This document shows positions 1 to 7,482 of a stretch of DNA of 34,973 nucleotides, piece after piece. The DNA is from Candidatus Thermoplasmatota archaeon. GTDB lineage: Archaea > Thermoplasmatota > SW-10-69-26 > JACQPN01 > JAIVGT01. The stretch is taken from positions 1 through 34,973 of the forward strand of contig DATLFM010000105.1 in the NCBI GenBank assembly GCA_035541015.1. The letters run 5' to 3'. The notes below the pieces were generated by a model that did no database searches, was not told the origin of the DNA, and saw nothing but the letters and a program-made list of their open reading frames with translations. How positions within the stretch are numbered: the first letter of the stretch is position 1; every line of letters starts with the position of its first letter. Both the position numbers and the translations under genes were made by a program.

Positions 1-405
1 GCGCTTTCCAAGCAATCGTGGGGCAACTGGGCCAAGAGCTTCCACGTGCCCGCGGGAAGCAAGGTCGTCTTCAAGGCGACGGCAAGCGGCGGCGCCACGG
101 CCACCTCGCAAGAGTTCACGTGGCTTGGAGGGGGCGGAGGCGGCGGCGACGGGGACTCGTTCTCGGCGACGTTCCAACCCGTCACGACCACGAACAACTG
201 GTGGGTCGAGGTGAAGGTGACGTCGTCGCAGACCGTGACGGCCGTCTGCGCCAAAGTGAACGGCGGCTCGTGCACCGCGCTTGCCAAGCAATCCTGGGGC
301 AGCTGGGCCAAGAGCTTCTTAGTGCCCGACGGCGCGAAGGTCGTCTTCGAGGCGACAAGCTCGACCGGCGCCAAGGCGACGTCGGGAACGTACACGTGGG
401 GCTAG
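1..405 (+). CDS. Secreted multi-module protein, C-terminal fragment (WW beta modules)
   Basis: The reading frame is open from the first base of the window and ends at a TAG at 403-405, so the start of the gene lies outside. The visible 134 residues hold the end of one module (SWGNWAKSFHVPAGSKVVF at the start), a Gly-rich linker, and one complete module with NNWWVEV, NGG, SWGSWAKS and a final TYTWG. The same module occurs three times in the gene at 718 and once in the gene at 3588. Its paired Trp residues followed by a short beta pattern resemble, by eye, the C-terminal carbohydrate-binding domain of expansins (CBM63-like), but this is a weak comparison. The protein is probably secreted and carbohydrate-binding. 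Whatever catalytic domain it carries is not in the window. Confidence 0.8.
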   Translation, partial: ALSKQSWGNWAKSFHVPAGSKVVFKATASGGATATSQEFTWLGGGGGGGDGDSFSATFQPVTTTNNWWVEVKVTSSQTVTAVCAKVNGGSCTALAKQSWGSWAKSFLVPDGAKVVFEATSSTGAKATSGTYTWG

Positions 406-407
406 AC

Positions 408-459
408 GGCCAAGCGGGCGGGCGGCTGCGTCCGCCCGCGCGGCCATTTTGCTGTTTTT
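408..459 (+). terminator. Hairpin followed by T-rich tract
   Basis: Immediately after the TAG at 405, the arms GGCC-aa-GCGGGCGG (408-421) pair with CCGCCCGC-gc-GGCC (432-445). A T-rich stretch, attttgctgttttt, follows at 446-459. This is a plausible transcript end for the upstream gene. Most archaeal terminators need only the T-rich part. Confidence 0.5.
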
Positions 460-665
460 CTGCGTCGCCGTGCCCTGCCGTCCGCCCGCCTTCTCGGAAT
501 ACTCCCCGGCCGCCCGCCCGCTTCGCGCCGCCGGTGTCGTCGTTTTTGCTTGATTTCTCGGCCAAGGCGCGGCGTTTGCGCAACCAGATTACCGCCGCCT
601 ACCGAGGTGCACCGTGACCACCGGGCAAGCTTGATGTAGGTCGCCTGCCAACCTCATCGCCGCTT
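460..665. other. Intergenic region, no gene seen
   Basis: This stretch holds no convincing gene. A relatively AT-rich patch lies at 541-556, and a weak TATA-like TTGATGTA lies at 631-638. The second one is about 30 nt before the first leader hairpin at 666 and could be the promoter of the hydrolase gene at 718. Confidence 0.3.
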
Positions 666-717
666 GGGACGACGCGAATCGTCCCGGCGACCGCAGGATT
701 CCTGCGGGGGTGACAGG
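666..717 (+). promoter_or_regulatory. Structured 5' leader: two stem-loops then GGGGTGACAG
   Basis: Stem-loop 1 pairs GGGACGA (666-672) with TCGTCCC (679-685). Stem-loop 2 pairs CCGCAGG (691-697) with CCTGCGG (701-707) around a 3-nt loop. It runs straight into GGGTGACAGG and the ATG at 718, so the ribosome-binding purines sit at the 3' foot of the second stem. The paralogous gene at 3588 has the same arrangement with different stem sequences (3536-3587), which suggests that the structure itself is kept. Confidence 0.5.
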
Positions 718-3396
718 ATGGCCAAGATCATTGTAGCAGCGGCAGCTCTGGCGCTCGTCGTCTCTGCGATGCCCCTTGCGGGCTCGCAGGCGGCGGCAAG
801 CGCGGAGCCGATGCGTTTTGGAATGCACGCCAACGCGGTCCCCGACCAGATCGCCGCCGGGCAGCGCCCGGACTACGGCACCTTCTGGGTCGGCCCGTGG
901 ACGCTCAAGCACGGCTGGGGCGGCCCCGATCAACAGATGCGCGACATGGTCAAGGCGGGCGTCACGCCGGCGATCCACTTCTACTACTGGGGCGACGACA
1001 TCTCGCCCTCGTGCGTGGAGAACGGCTGCTGGTCGGATCTCCACGGCGCGTGGAAGGACAAGGCCGGATGGCAGCGGCTTGCCAACGAGCTTGTCGACCG
1101 GCTGAAGGCCGTCATGGGCGGAAAGCCCGTCCTCATCTTCCTTGAGACGGAGTTCAACAAAGGCGGCATCTCGACCTACGAGCCCTTCGACGGCTACCTT
1201 GCCGAGAAGGCCCGCTTCCTCAAGCAAGGATACCCGGCGGCGCAGACCGTCATGGCGCTTGGGAACTGGAACCAGGCCGCCTGGGGCACCTTCGACCGCA
1301 CCGCGGCCGCCTCCGACTACACCGGCATCCAGGGCATGCGCGGGTCGACGCGCGACCCGCTGTCGAGCTACAAGCAGCTCTACGAATCGACGCTTGCCGG
1401 CGCGCGCAAGCTCCAAGAACTCTTTGGCAAGCCGGTGGTGATCCAGGACCTCGCGCTCTCGACCTACCCGGAGCCCGAGTACCTCGAGCACCAGCGCACG
1501 GAGCTCAAGGAGTTCTTCGACAACCTGGGCACGCTCAAGGAGGCCGGCGTGAAGGCCCTCCTCTACCGGACGTGGCGCGACAACCCCAACATGGATCTCA
1601 AGAACTACTACGGCTACGCCGAGCGCCACTGGGGCGTCGCCTACCCCGACGGCGCGCGGAAGCCCTCCGCGCGCGTCTGGCTCGACGGCGTCGCCGCCGA
1701 GCGCGCGAACCCCGCCGGAGGCTCCGGCCCCGCGGCCCTTCCGGTGGGCGCGGGACTCCTGCGCGAGGCCGAGCATTTCACCACGAAGACAGCGGGTGCT
1801 GCGTTCTCGGACGCTTTGGCGTCCGGGAACGCAGCGTGGAACCTCTGGGCCAACGGCCACCTCGCCGAGTCGCTCGACTTCGGATCGGGCGGCCAGTTCG
1901 ACCTCTCCATCCACGCGCGCGGCACGACCCTCTCGGGCGTGGGGCCCCGCATGGTCGTGAGCCTCGCCGGCCAGACGATCCTGTCGGCCGACCCCGGCAC
2001 GTCCTGGGGAGAGCACCGGATCCGCGCGGCAGCCGCCGGCGTCGTCGAGCTCCGGATCGCCTTCACGAACGACGCGCGCTCGTCGACGGAGGACCGCAAC
2101 CTGCTGCTCGACCGCGTGACGATCGCGCCGGTGCCGCAGAACCGCGCGCCGGAGGCGAGCTTCGTCTCCTCGGCCGAGCACCTGCGGCTCTCCGTGGACG
2201 CCACGGGCTCGAGCGACCCCGACGGGGATCCGCTCACGTACGCGTGGAGCTTCGGCGACGGCGCGACCTCGACGGGCGCGCGGGCGATTCACGAGTACGC
2301 GCGCGCCGGATCGTACGTCGTGCGGCTCACGGTCTCCGACGGCAAGGCCCAAAGCGCCGCCGAGCGGACGGTCGCCGTCGAGGCGCCGCCGCTGTCGGCG
2401 TCGTTCCGCCTCTCGCCCAACGTGAACGAATGGTGGGTCGAGGTGTTCGTGGACGCAAGCGCCCCGCTCTCGGGCGTGCAGGCGCGCGTTGCCGACGGCC
2501 CCTGGAGCCCGCTTTCGCTGCGGAGCTGGGGCGCGTGGGCCGCAAGCCTGCGCGTGCCGCCGGGAAGCGAGGTCGTCTTCCGCGCGCAGACCGACGCGGG
2601 AGCCGAGGCGGTCTCGCAGCCGTTCCCGTGGCCGCAGCCCAACCGGGCGCCGACGGCGTCCTTTGCGGTATCGGCAAGCGGGCTTGCGCTTGCGGTCGAC
2701 GCCTCGGCGTCGAGCGATCCGGACGGCGATCCGCTCACGTACGCGTGGAGCTTCGGTGACGGCGCGACGGCGACGGGCGTCCGCGCAAGCCACACCTACG
2801 CGGCCTCGGGCACCTACGCCGTGCGCCTCACCGTCTCGGACGGAAAGGCGAGCGCGACCGTGGAGCGCAACGTGAGCGTGAAGCCGCCGTTTGCGGCCTC
2901 GTTCCGCATCTCGCCCAACGTGAACGAGTGGTGGGTCGAGGTGTTCGTGGACGCAAACGAGGCCGTCCGCGGCGTCGAGGTGCGCGTGAACGACGGGCCT
3001 TGGGCGGCGCTGTCGCTTCGGAGCTGGGGCGCGTGGGCGGCAAGCCTTCACGTCCCGCAGGGAAGCACGGTGACCTTCCGCGCGACAAGCCAGGGCGGCG
3101 AGTTTGCCGTCTCGGCGCCGGCGCAGTGGCTGGGCCCGGCCAAGCTCGACGCGACCTTCGAGCCCAAGACGCAGAAGAACAAGTGGTGGATCGAGGTCGT
3201 GGTGAAGGCGCCCGAGCGCGTCGGGTCCGTCGAGTACCGCGCCAACGGCGGCGCGTGGATCGCGATGGACGCCACGAAGTGGGGCTCGTGGGCCAAGCGC
3301 GCCGACGCGGGCTTGCCGGCCGGCACGAGGATCGAGTTCCGCGCGACGGGCGTCTCCGGAGCGGTCGCCGTGAGCGCGCCCTTTGCCTGGGGCTAG
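718..3396 (+). CDS. Secreted glycoside-hydrolase-like protein with CBM, PKD and WW modules
   Basis: The product is 892 residues. The ATG at 718 is chosen because GGGGTGA lies just before it and a signal peptide begins there (hydrophobic core at residues 4-25, ending near ASA). Domains by eye: TIM-barrel hydrolase-like region at 31-329; a CBM36/60-type (xylan-binding-like) module at 342-475, with GPRMVVSLAG and TNDARSSTEDRNL; PKD at 475-557 and 642-722 (SSDPDGDPLTYAWSFGDG); WW modules at 560-640, 724-804 and 811-892. In the barrel, E143 and E145 of FLETEFNK end a predicted strand and are candidate catalytic acids. The likely role is binding and cleaving an extracellular polysaccharide, but I cannot name the GH family or the substrate. 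The barrel is closely paralogous to that of the next gene. It has no transmembrane anchor. Confidence 0.85.
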   Translation: MAKIIVAAAALALVVSAMPLAGSQAAASAEPMRFGMHANAVPDQIAAGQRPDYGTFWVGPWTLKHGWGGPDQQMRDMVKAGVTPAIHFYYWGDDISPSCVENGCWSDLHGAWKDKAGWQRLANELVDRLKAVMGGKPVLIFLETEFNKGGISTYEPFDGYLAEKARFLKQGYPAAQTVMALGNWNQAAWGTFDRTAAASDYTGIQGMRGSTRDPLSSYKQLYESTLAGARKLQELFGKPVVIQDLALSTYPEPEYLEHQRTELKEFFDNLGTLKEAGVKALLYRTWRDNPNMDLKNYYGYAERHWGVAYPDGARKPSARVWLDGVAAERANPAGGSGPAALPVGAGLLREAEHFTTKTAGAAFSDALASGNAAWNLWANGHLAESLDFGSGGQFDLSIHARGTTLSGVGPRMVVSLAGQTILSADPGTSWGEHRIRAAAAGVVELRIAFTNDARSSTEDRNLLLDRVTIAPVPQNRAPEASFVSSAEHLRLSVDATGSSDPDGDPLTYAWSFGDGATSTGARAIHEYARAGSYVVRLTVSDGKAQSAAERTVAVEAPPLSASFRLSPNVNEWWVEVFVDASAPLSGVQARVADGPWSPLSLRSWGAWAASLRVPPGSEVVFRAQTDAGAEAVSQPFPWPQPNRAPTASFAVSASGLALAVDASASSDPDGDPLTYAWSFGDGATATGVRASHTYAASGTYAVRLTVSDGKASATVERNVSVKPPFAASFRISPNVNEWWVEVFVDANEAVRGVEVRVNDGPWAALSLRSWGAWAASLHVPQGSTVTFRATSQGGEFAVSAPAQWLGPAKLDATFEPKTQKNKWWIEVVVKAPERVGSVEYRANGGAWIAMDATKWGSWAKRADAGLPAGTRIEFRATGVSGAVAVSAPFAWG

Positions 3397-3408
3397 CGCG
3401 ACGGCCGG

Positions 3409-3436
3409 CCGGGCAGGCGCTGCCCCGCCTGCCCGG
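3409..3436 (+). terminator. GC-rich perfect hairpin after the hydrolase gene
   Basis: CCGGGCAGGCG (3409-3419) pairs perfectly with CGCCTGCCCGG (3426-3436), 12 nt after the TAG at 3396. No T tract follows directly, so it may be an RNA end-stabilising stem rather than a terminator. Confidence 0.35.
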
Positions 3437-3504
3437 TCCTCGCACCCGCCGGGCGCAAATCTCCACGGCCCGGCGGTCTTTCCCCTCGTCCGTTCCGTTC
3501 CGGT

Positions 3505-3587
3505 TTTTTGTACGATGTCGTCGTGGTCATCCCGCCGGTTCCTTCGGAACCGTCCAATTCCGCCGCATCGGCGGAGGGGTGACAGAC
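3505..3587 (+). promoter_or_regulatory. T6 promoter-like element and structured leader
   Basis: A T6 run (3505-3510) in GC-rich surroundings could act as the TATA element, placing the transcript start near 3535. The leader would then begin with stem-loop 1, CGGTTCC (3536-3542) with GGAACCG (3546-3552). Stem-loop 2 follows, CCGCCG (3560-3565) with CGGCGG (3569-3574). Then comes AGGGGTGACAGAC and the ATG at 3588. The order and spacing match the leader before the gene at 718. Confidence 0.5.
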
Positions 3588-4841
3588 ATGAACCGAACCG
3601 TCCTGCTAGCCTTGGCTCTCCTTGCAATGCTCCTGCCGGCCCTCGTCGTCGTCCCGACGGCGGGCGGACAGTCCGCAGCGCCCATGCGCTTTGGAATGGA
3701 CGCCGGGTCCACCGCCGCGCAGGCAAACGCCGGCGCCAAGCCCGACTACGGCACGATCTGGATCGGCCCCTGGACGCTCTCGTCCGGCTGGGGCGGGCCC
3801 AACGCGGCGATGGACCGCATGGTCGCGGCGGGCATCACGCCGGCCATCCACTTCTACTACTGGGGCGACGACATCTCGCGATCCTGCGTGGAGAACGGCT
3901 GCTGGTCGAACCTCCACAACACGTGGAAGGACAAGAACGGCTGGCAGCGCCTGGCGCGCGAGCTTGGCGACGCGCTCAACGCCCGCATGAAGGGAAAGCC
4001 AGTCCTCGTCCTCGTGGAGACCGAGTTCAACAAGAACGGGATCGGCGACTACGAGGCCTTCGACGGCTACCTGCGCGACAAGATCCGCTACCTCGACATG
4101 CGGTACCCGGCGGCGCAGTTCGTCCTCGCGTTTGGCAACTGGGCGTCCCACCAGTGGGGAACCTACGACCGCGCCGCCGGCGCGTCCGACTACGTCGGCG
4201 TGCAAGGCATGCGCGGATCGACCCGCGACTCGCTCGACCGGTACCGCAGCCTGTACGAGTCCACGCTCGCCGGCGTCCAGCGGGCGCACGCGCTCTTTGG
4301 CAAGGCCACGTTCATCACGGACATCGCGCTGAGCTCGTACCCCGAGCCCGGATACCTCGAGCCCCAGCGCGCCGAGCTTCGCGAGTTCTTCGCGAACCTC
4401 GCCACGCTCAAGTCCGCGGGCGTCCGCGGCATGCTGTACCGGGCGTGGTTCGACAATCCCAACATGGACACGAAGAACTACTACGGCGTCGCCGAGCGTC
4501 ACTGGGGACTCGCGTATCCGGGCGGCTCGTGGAAGCCTGCGGCCAAGGTGTGGGTGGACGGCGTGCGCGCCGAGCGATCGGCGTCGTCGTCCGGCTTCTC
4601 GCCCGTCTTCGAGCCGCGCGGGATGTCGAATCCCTGGTGGGTCGAGGTCAAGATCACGGCGAACGAGCCTGTGGTCAAGGCCGAGGCGCGACTCAACGGC
4701 GGCGCCTGGACGGACCTTCCAAAAACGTCTTGGGGGACCTTCGCCAAGAGCATGCATGCGCCCGCGGGAACGAAAATCGAGTTCCGCGCGACGGGCGCCT
4801 CGGGTGCGACGGCCGTGAGCAAGGTCTTCGTGGCAGGATGA
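3588..4841 (+). CDS. Secreted glycoside-hydrolase-like protein with one WW module
   Basis: The product is 417 residues. Start at the ATG 3588, after AGGGGTGA and at the head of a signal peptide (hydrophobic residues 5-24). The barrel at residues 32-330 is a clear paralogue of the one in the preceding gene: GTIWIGPWTL, TPAIHFYYWGDDIS, ENGCWS, LVETEFNK, QGMRGSTRD, YPEPGYLE and DNPNMDTKNYYG all match. One WW module (337-417, NPWWVEV to SWGTFAKS) closes the protein. The CBM and PKD domains of the neighbour are absent, so this is the minimal catalytic-plus-binding form. It probably acts outside the cell on a polysaccharide; the family is not identified. The pair looks like a tandem duplication. 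Confidence 0.85.
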   Translation: MNRTVLLALALLAMLLPALVVVPTAGGQSAAPMRFGMDAGSTAAQANAGAKPDYGTIWIGPWTLSSGWGGPNAAMDRMVAAGITPAIHFYYWGDDISRSCVENGCWSNLHNTWKDKNGWQRLARELGDALNARMKGKPVLVLVETEFNKNGIGDYEAFDGYLRDKIRYLDMRYPAAQFVLAFGNWASHQWGTYDRAAGASDYVGVQGMRGSTRDSLDRYRSLYESTLAGVQRAHALFGKATFITDIALSSYPEPGYLEPQRAELREFFANLATLKSAGVRGMLYRAWFDNPNMDTKNYYGVAERHWGLAYPGGSWKPAAKVWVDGVRAERSASSSGFSPVFEPRGMSNPWWVEVKITANEPVVKAEARLNGGAWTDLPKTSWGTFAKSMHAPAGTKIEFRATGASGATAVSKVFVAG

Positions 4842-4845
4842 CGAC

Positions 4846-5088
4846 GTGACCCAGGCAAGCGACGGGAACGGGAACGGAGCCGGACACGCGACGGCGGCCG
4901 TGGAGGCGAAGACCTCCCGGCGCCGTCGCAAGAAGGCGGCCGATCACGAGCACGAGGGGCCCATGCTCTGCAGCCGCTGCGCCTGTCCCCGGTGCTCGTC
5001 CCAGGTCTTCATCGACGGGCGGCAGATGAACAAGGACGCGTTGGACCGCATCGAGCGCGAGTGGCTCGACCGCGGTCTCATCGTGTAG
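4846..5088 (+). CDS. Small Cys-rich (zinc-ribbon-like) protein
   Basis: The product is 80 residues from a GTG at 4846, four bases after the preceding stop, so it is probably co-transcribed with the hydrolase gene. The first 38 residues are polar and basic (RRRRKKAADHEHE). Residues 41-49 hold a tight CSRCACPRC cluster of four cysteines, suited to one zinc ion. The end, MNKDALDRIEREWLDRGLIV, looks helical. No signal peptide is visible, so it should be cytoplasmic. Translation could instead begin at the later Met before LCSRC. I do not recognise a family; a role in DNA or protein binding is only a guess. Confidence 0.6.
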   Translation: MTQASDGNGNGAGHATAAVEAKTSRRRRKKAADHEHEGPMLCSRCACPRCSSQVFIDGRQMNKDALDRIEREWLDRGLIV

Positions 5089-5174
5089 GACGTTTCTCGT
5101 CGGCCGCCCGCCAACCCTGTTCCCCCGGTTTGTGCCGGATGCCTTTTCGGCCCGCCCGCCCAACGGGGCCTGGG

Positions 5175-6365
5175 ATGCGCGTCACGCTCGTTTCTCCGTT
5201 CGATCCTTTGCCCGAACACGAGCCCTCCGCCGGCGCGCACGTCGGCGGCGTGGAGCGCGTGCTCGCGCACTTCGCGCTCGACCTTGCCCGCCGCGGGCAC
5301 GACGTCACGCTCGTCTGCTCGACCGCCGGAGCGCGCGACGACCGTTTCGACGGCGGCGTCCGCGTGCTAAGGGAGCCCCGCCGCGGGATGCTGCTCCGCG
5401 CGCCCTATGTGGATCTTGCCGCGCGCATCCCCCCCGAATCGGACCTCGTCCACGTCCCGGCCACCTACCCGTTCACGACGCCTCCGGTCCTCCGGCGCGC
5501 GCGGGCGCTTGGCATCCCCGCCGTGCTGGACTTCCACTTCGAGCCCGACCCGGGCGACCCCCTGGGTCGCCTGGCCGCGCGCGCCTACCGCTCGTTGGGT
5601 CCCCGCGCCTACCCGCTTGCGGAGCTCGCGCTCGTGCGATCGTACGAATACGGCCGCAGCGCCCCCTCGCTTTCTTGCGTCCCCGAGTCGCGCTGGCGCG
5701 TCGTGCCCAACGGCGTGGACACGCGCCGCTTCTCGCCTCAGGGGCCCCGACGCGAGGGGGACTACGTGCTGTGCGTCGGCCGTCTCGTGCGCTACAAGGG
5801 AGTGGAGGTCCTGTTGCGGGCCCTCTCGCTCCTGCGGCCCGACGTTCCGCTCCTTTTGGCCGGGGACGGGCCCCAACGAGCCCACCTGCAGTCGCTCGCG
5901 CGGCGGTTGGGCGTGGACGCGCGCTTCCTCGGACGCGTGCCCGACGCCGAATTGCCGTCCCTCTACCGCGGCGCGCGCGTGACCGTGCTGCCCAGCGTGA
6001 ACCGGCAGGAGGCCTTTGGCATCTCGCTCCTCGAGAGCATGGCCTGCGGCACGCCCGTCGTCGCCTCGGGCCTTCCGGGCGTTGCCGAGATCGCCCGCAT
6101 CGGCGGTCTTGTCGCCCGCCCCGGCGATCCCGAGTCGCTCTCCACGCAGCTCCTTCGCGCCCTGCACTTCGACCTTCTCCCGCGCGGACAGGCGCTCGCC
6201 GAGCGCGTCCAGGCGCGCTACTCGTGGTCGGCCGTGACGGACCGGCTCCTCTCCGCCTACCACGAGGCGCTGGGCCTTGGCGCCCCCGCGCCCGACGCGC
6301 CGCCGCGCACGCTTGCGCCGGAGGTGGCCACGCCTGCGGATCCTCGCGGTCACGCCGTACTATGA
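5175..6365 (+). CDS. Glycosyltransferase family 4 (GT-B)
   Basis: The product is 396 residues. Start at ATG 5175, where MRVTLVSPFDP gives the usual first beta strand; the reading frame stays open upstream but that part is not GT-like. The N-terminal Rossmann half carries AGAHVGGVERVLAHFALDLARRGHDVTLVCS, an acceptor-side GG loop. The linker VVPNGVDTRRFSP and the C-terminal half VGRLVRYKGVEVLLRAL, LLLAGDGPQR and EAFGISLLESMACGTPVVAS (the E-x7-E sugar-nucleotide motif) are typical of family 4. It would transfer a sugar from a nucleotide sugar to a lipid-linked or surface glycan at the inner membrane face. CCTTTTCGG near 5140 may be its promoter. It overlaps the next glycosyltransferase gene. Confidence 0.88.
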   Translation: MRVTLVSPFDPLPEHEPSAGAHVGGVERVLAHFALDLARRGHDVTLVCSTAGARDDRFDGGVRVLREPRRGMLLRAPYVDLAARIPPESDLVHVPATYPFTTPPVLRRARALGIPAVLDFHFEPDPGDPLGRLAARAYRSLGPRAYPLAELALVRSYEYGRSAPSLSCVPESRWRVVPNGVDTRRFSPQGPRREGDYVLCVGRLVRYKGVEVLLRALSLLRPDVPLLLAGDGPQRAHLQSLARRLGVDARFLGRVPDAELPSLYRGARVTVLPSVNRQEAFGISLLESMACGTPVVASGLPGVAEIARIGGLVARPGDPESLSTQLLRALHFDLLPRGQALAERVQARYSWSAVTDRLLSAYHEALGLGAPAPDAPPRTLAPEVATPADPRGHAVL

Positions 6366-7461
6366 GCCCGAGGGCGGGGGGCTCGAGCGCTACGCGCACG
6401 CGGTCCTCTCCCGTCTCGGGCGCGCCGGGCACGACGTCGAGGTCGCCTGCTTTGCCCAAAACGGCGCCGTCTCCGGCGAGCGCGACGGCGTCCGCGTGAG
6501 CCGCCTCCCGCCGGCGGTGCGCCTCAGCAACACGCCGCTCGACTGGCGGTTCCCCGGGCGCCTGCGCGAGCGCATCCGTCGGCTTTCACCCGACGTCGTC
6601 GTGGGCCACGGTCCCGTGCCGTTTCCCGCCGAGTGTGCCGCGCGCGCGGCCGCCGCCGAGGGCGTCCCGTTCGTTCTCACCTACCACGCCGGCCGGCTCC
6701 TCGGGGGCTCGCCGCTTCTTGCCCTTGCCGCGCGCGCGCACGCGGCGACGCTCGAGCGGCGCATGTTCGGCCGCGCCGCGCGCCTCGTTGCCGTGTCGCG
6801 CTACGTCCGCGACGGCGTGCTTGCATCCTACGCCTCGCGCACGCGCGTCATCCCGCCGGGCGTGGACGCACGCGCGTTCCGCCCTTCGCCGCTTCCCGAC
6901 GCGCCGCGCATCCTCTTTGCCGCGCCGCTTGCCAACGCGTACCGTTGGAAGGGCGTCGACGTCCTGTGGGAGGCCTTCGCCCGCGTTCGGCGCGAGCTTC
7001 CGTCGGCGCGCCTCACGCTCGTGGGCGGCGGCGACCGTCTGGCGGAGTTCCGCGCCCGCGCGATGTGCGAGGACGGGGCCGTGGAGATCCGAGGCCGGCT
7101 GAGCGACGAGGAGTACCGTCGCGCGGTCGCCGAGGCGCGGGTCGTGGCGCTGCCCAGCGTCACGGAAGCCGAGAGCTTCGGCATGGTCCTCGCGGAGGCC
7201 AACGCGTGCGGACGGCCCGTGGTGGGATCGCGGATCGGGGGCATCCCCTGCTTCGTCCGCGACGGGGAGAACGGGCTTCTGGCCCGCCCGGGCGATCCGC
7301 GGGACTTGGCCGAGAAGCTCCTGTCGCTCCTGCGCGACCGCCCGCTCGCCGAGCGCATGGGCCGCGCCGGCCGCGCGATCGTCGAGCGCGAGCACGACTG
7401 GGGCGCGCTTGCCATCGAGACCCAGCGGGTGCTCGTGGAAGCCGTCGACCAAGACTTTTAG
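6277..7461 (+). CDS. Glycosyltransferase family 4 (GT-B), second copy
   Basis: Conserved sequence starts at LRILAVTPYYEPEGGGLERYAHAVL, which lies inside the end of the preceding gene. No ATG or GTG is available there. TTG codons at 6277 and 6313 are the candidates; I give the outer one (394 residues). VIPPGVDARAFRP, YRWKGVDVLWEAF, LVGGGDRLAEF and ESFGMVLAEANACGRPVVGS are the family 4 landmarks. The gene overlaps its partner by about 50-90 nt, so the two are co-translated and probably add consecutive sugars to the same glycan. It ends convergently 21 nt from the nucleotidyltransferase gene. Confidence 0.85.
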   Translation: MAPPRPTRRRARLRRRWPRLRILAVTPYYEPEGGGLERYAHAVLSRLGRAGHDVEVACFAQNGAVSGERDGVRVSRLPPAVRLSNTPLDWRFPGRLRERIRRLSPDVVVGHGPVPFPAECAARAAAAEGVPFVLTYHAGRLLGGSPLLALAARAHAATLERRMFGRAARLVAVSRYVRDGVLASYASRTRVIPPGVDARAFRPSPLPDAPRILFAAPLANAYRWKGVDVLWEAFARVRRELPSARLTLVGGGDRLAEFRARAMCEDGAVEIRGRLSDEEYRRAVAEARVVALPSVTEAESFGMVLAEANACGRPVVGSRIGGIPCFVRDGENGLLARPGDPRDLAEKLLSLLRDRPLAERMGRAGRAIVEREHDWGALAIETQRVLVEAVDQDF

Positions 7462-7472
7462 GGTCATAAAAG
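7455..7472. terminator. Possible bidirectional terminator
   Basis: CTTTTA (7455-7460) and TAAAAG (7467-7472) are perfect inverted copies around a 6-nt centre. They lie exactly between two convergent stop codons (7461 on + and 7483 on -). Each strand therefore reads a T4 run at its gene end, as archaeal termination prefers. Confidence 0.45.
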
Positions 7473-7482
7473 AACGGCGAGG

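Larger units (their letters stand above)
809..4838 (+). repeat. Tandem gene duplication of barrel and WW module
   Basis: The barrel-coding segments 809-1706 and 3683-4580 encode strongly similar proteins. The WW module recurs at about 163-405, 2395-2640, 2887-3131, 3148-3396 and 4597-4838, plus a partial copy at 1-126. DNA identity is highest around the codons for NVNEWWVEVFVDA, at 2419-2457 and 2917-2955. Confidence 0.6.

Noticed and set aside
3500-3520. Shared motif GGTTTTnnTGTACGA at 3503 and at about 22066
   Set aside because: The two stretches are short, lie at different distances from their genes and have unlike flanks, so I treat the match as chance.
589-3726. A 1045-codon open frame on the minus strand across the first hydrolase gene
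   Set aside because: It is fully antisense to a gene with a signal peptide and recognisable PKD and CBM domains. Its product is Arg/Gly/Ala-rich without any domain, as is usual for shadow frames in GC-rich DNA.
4992-5174. Extension of the first GT4 gene upstream of 5175
   Set aside because: The frame is open, but the added residues overlap the small Cys-rich gene and do not resemble a glycosyltransferase N-terminus. MRVTLVSPFDP is a standard first strand.
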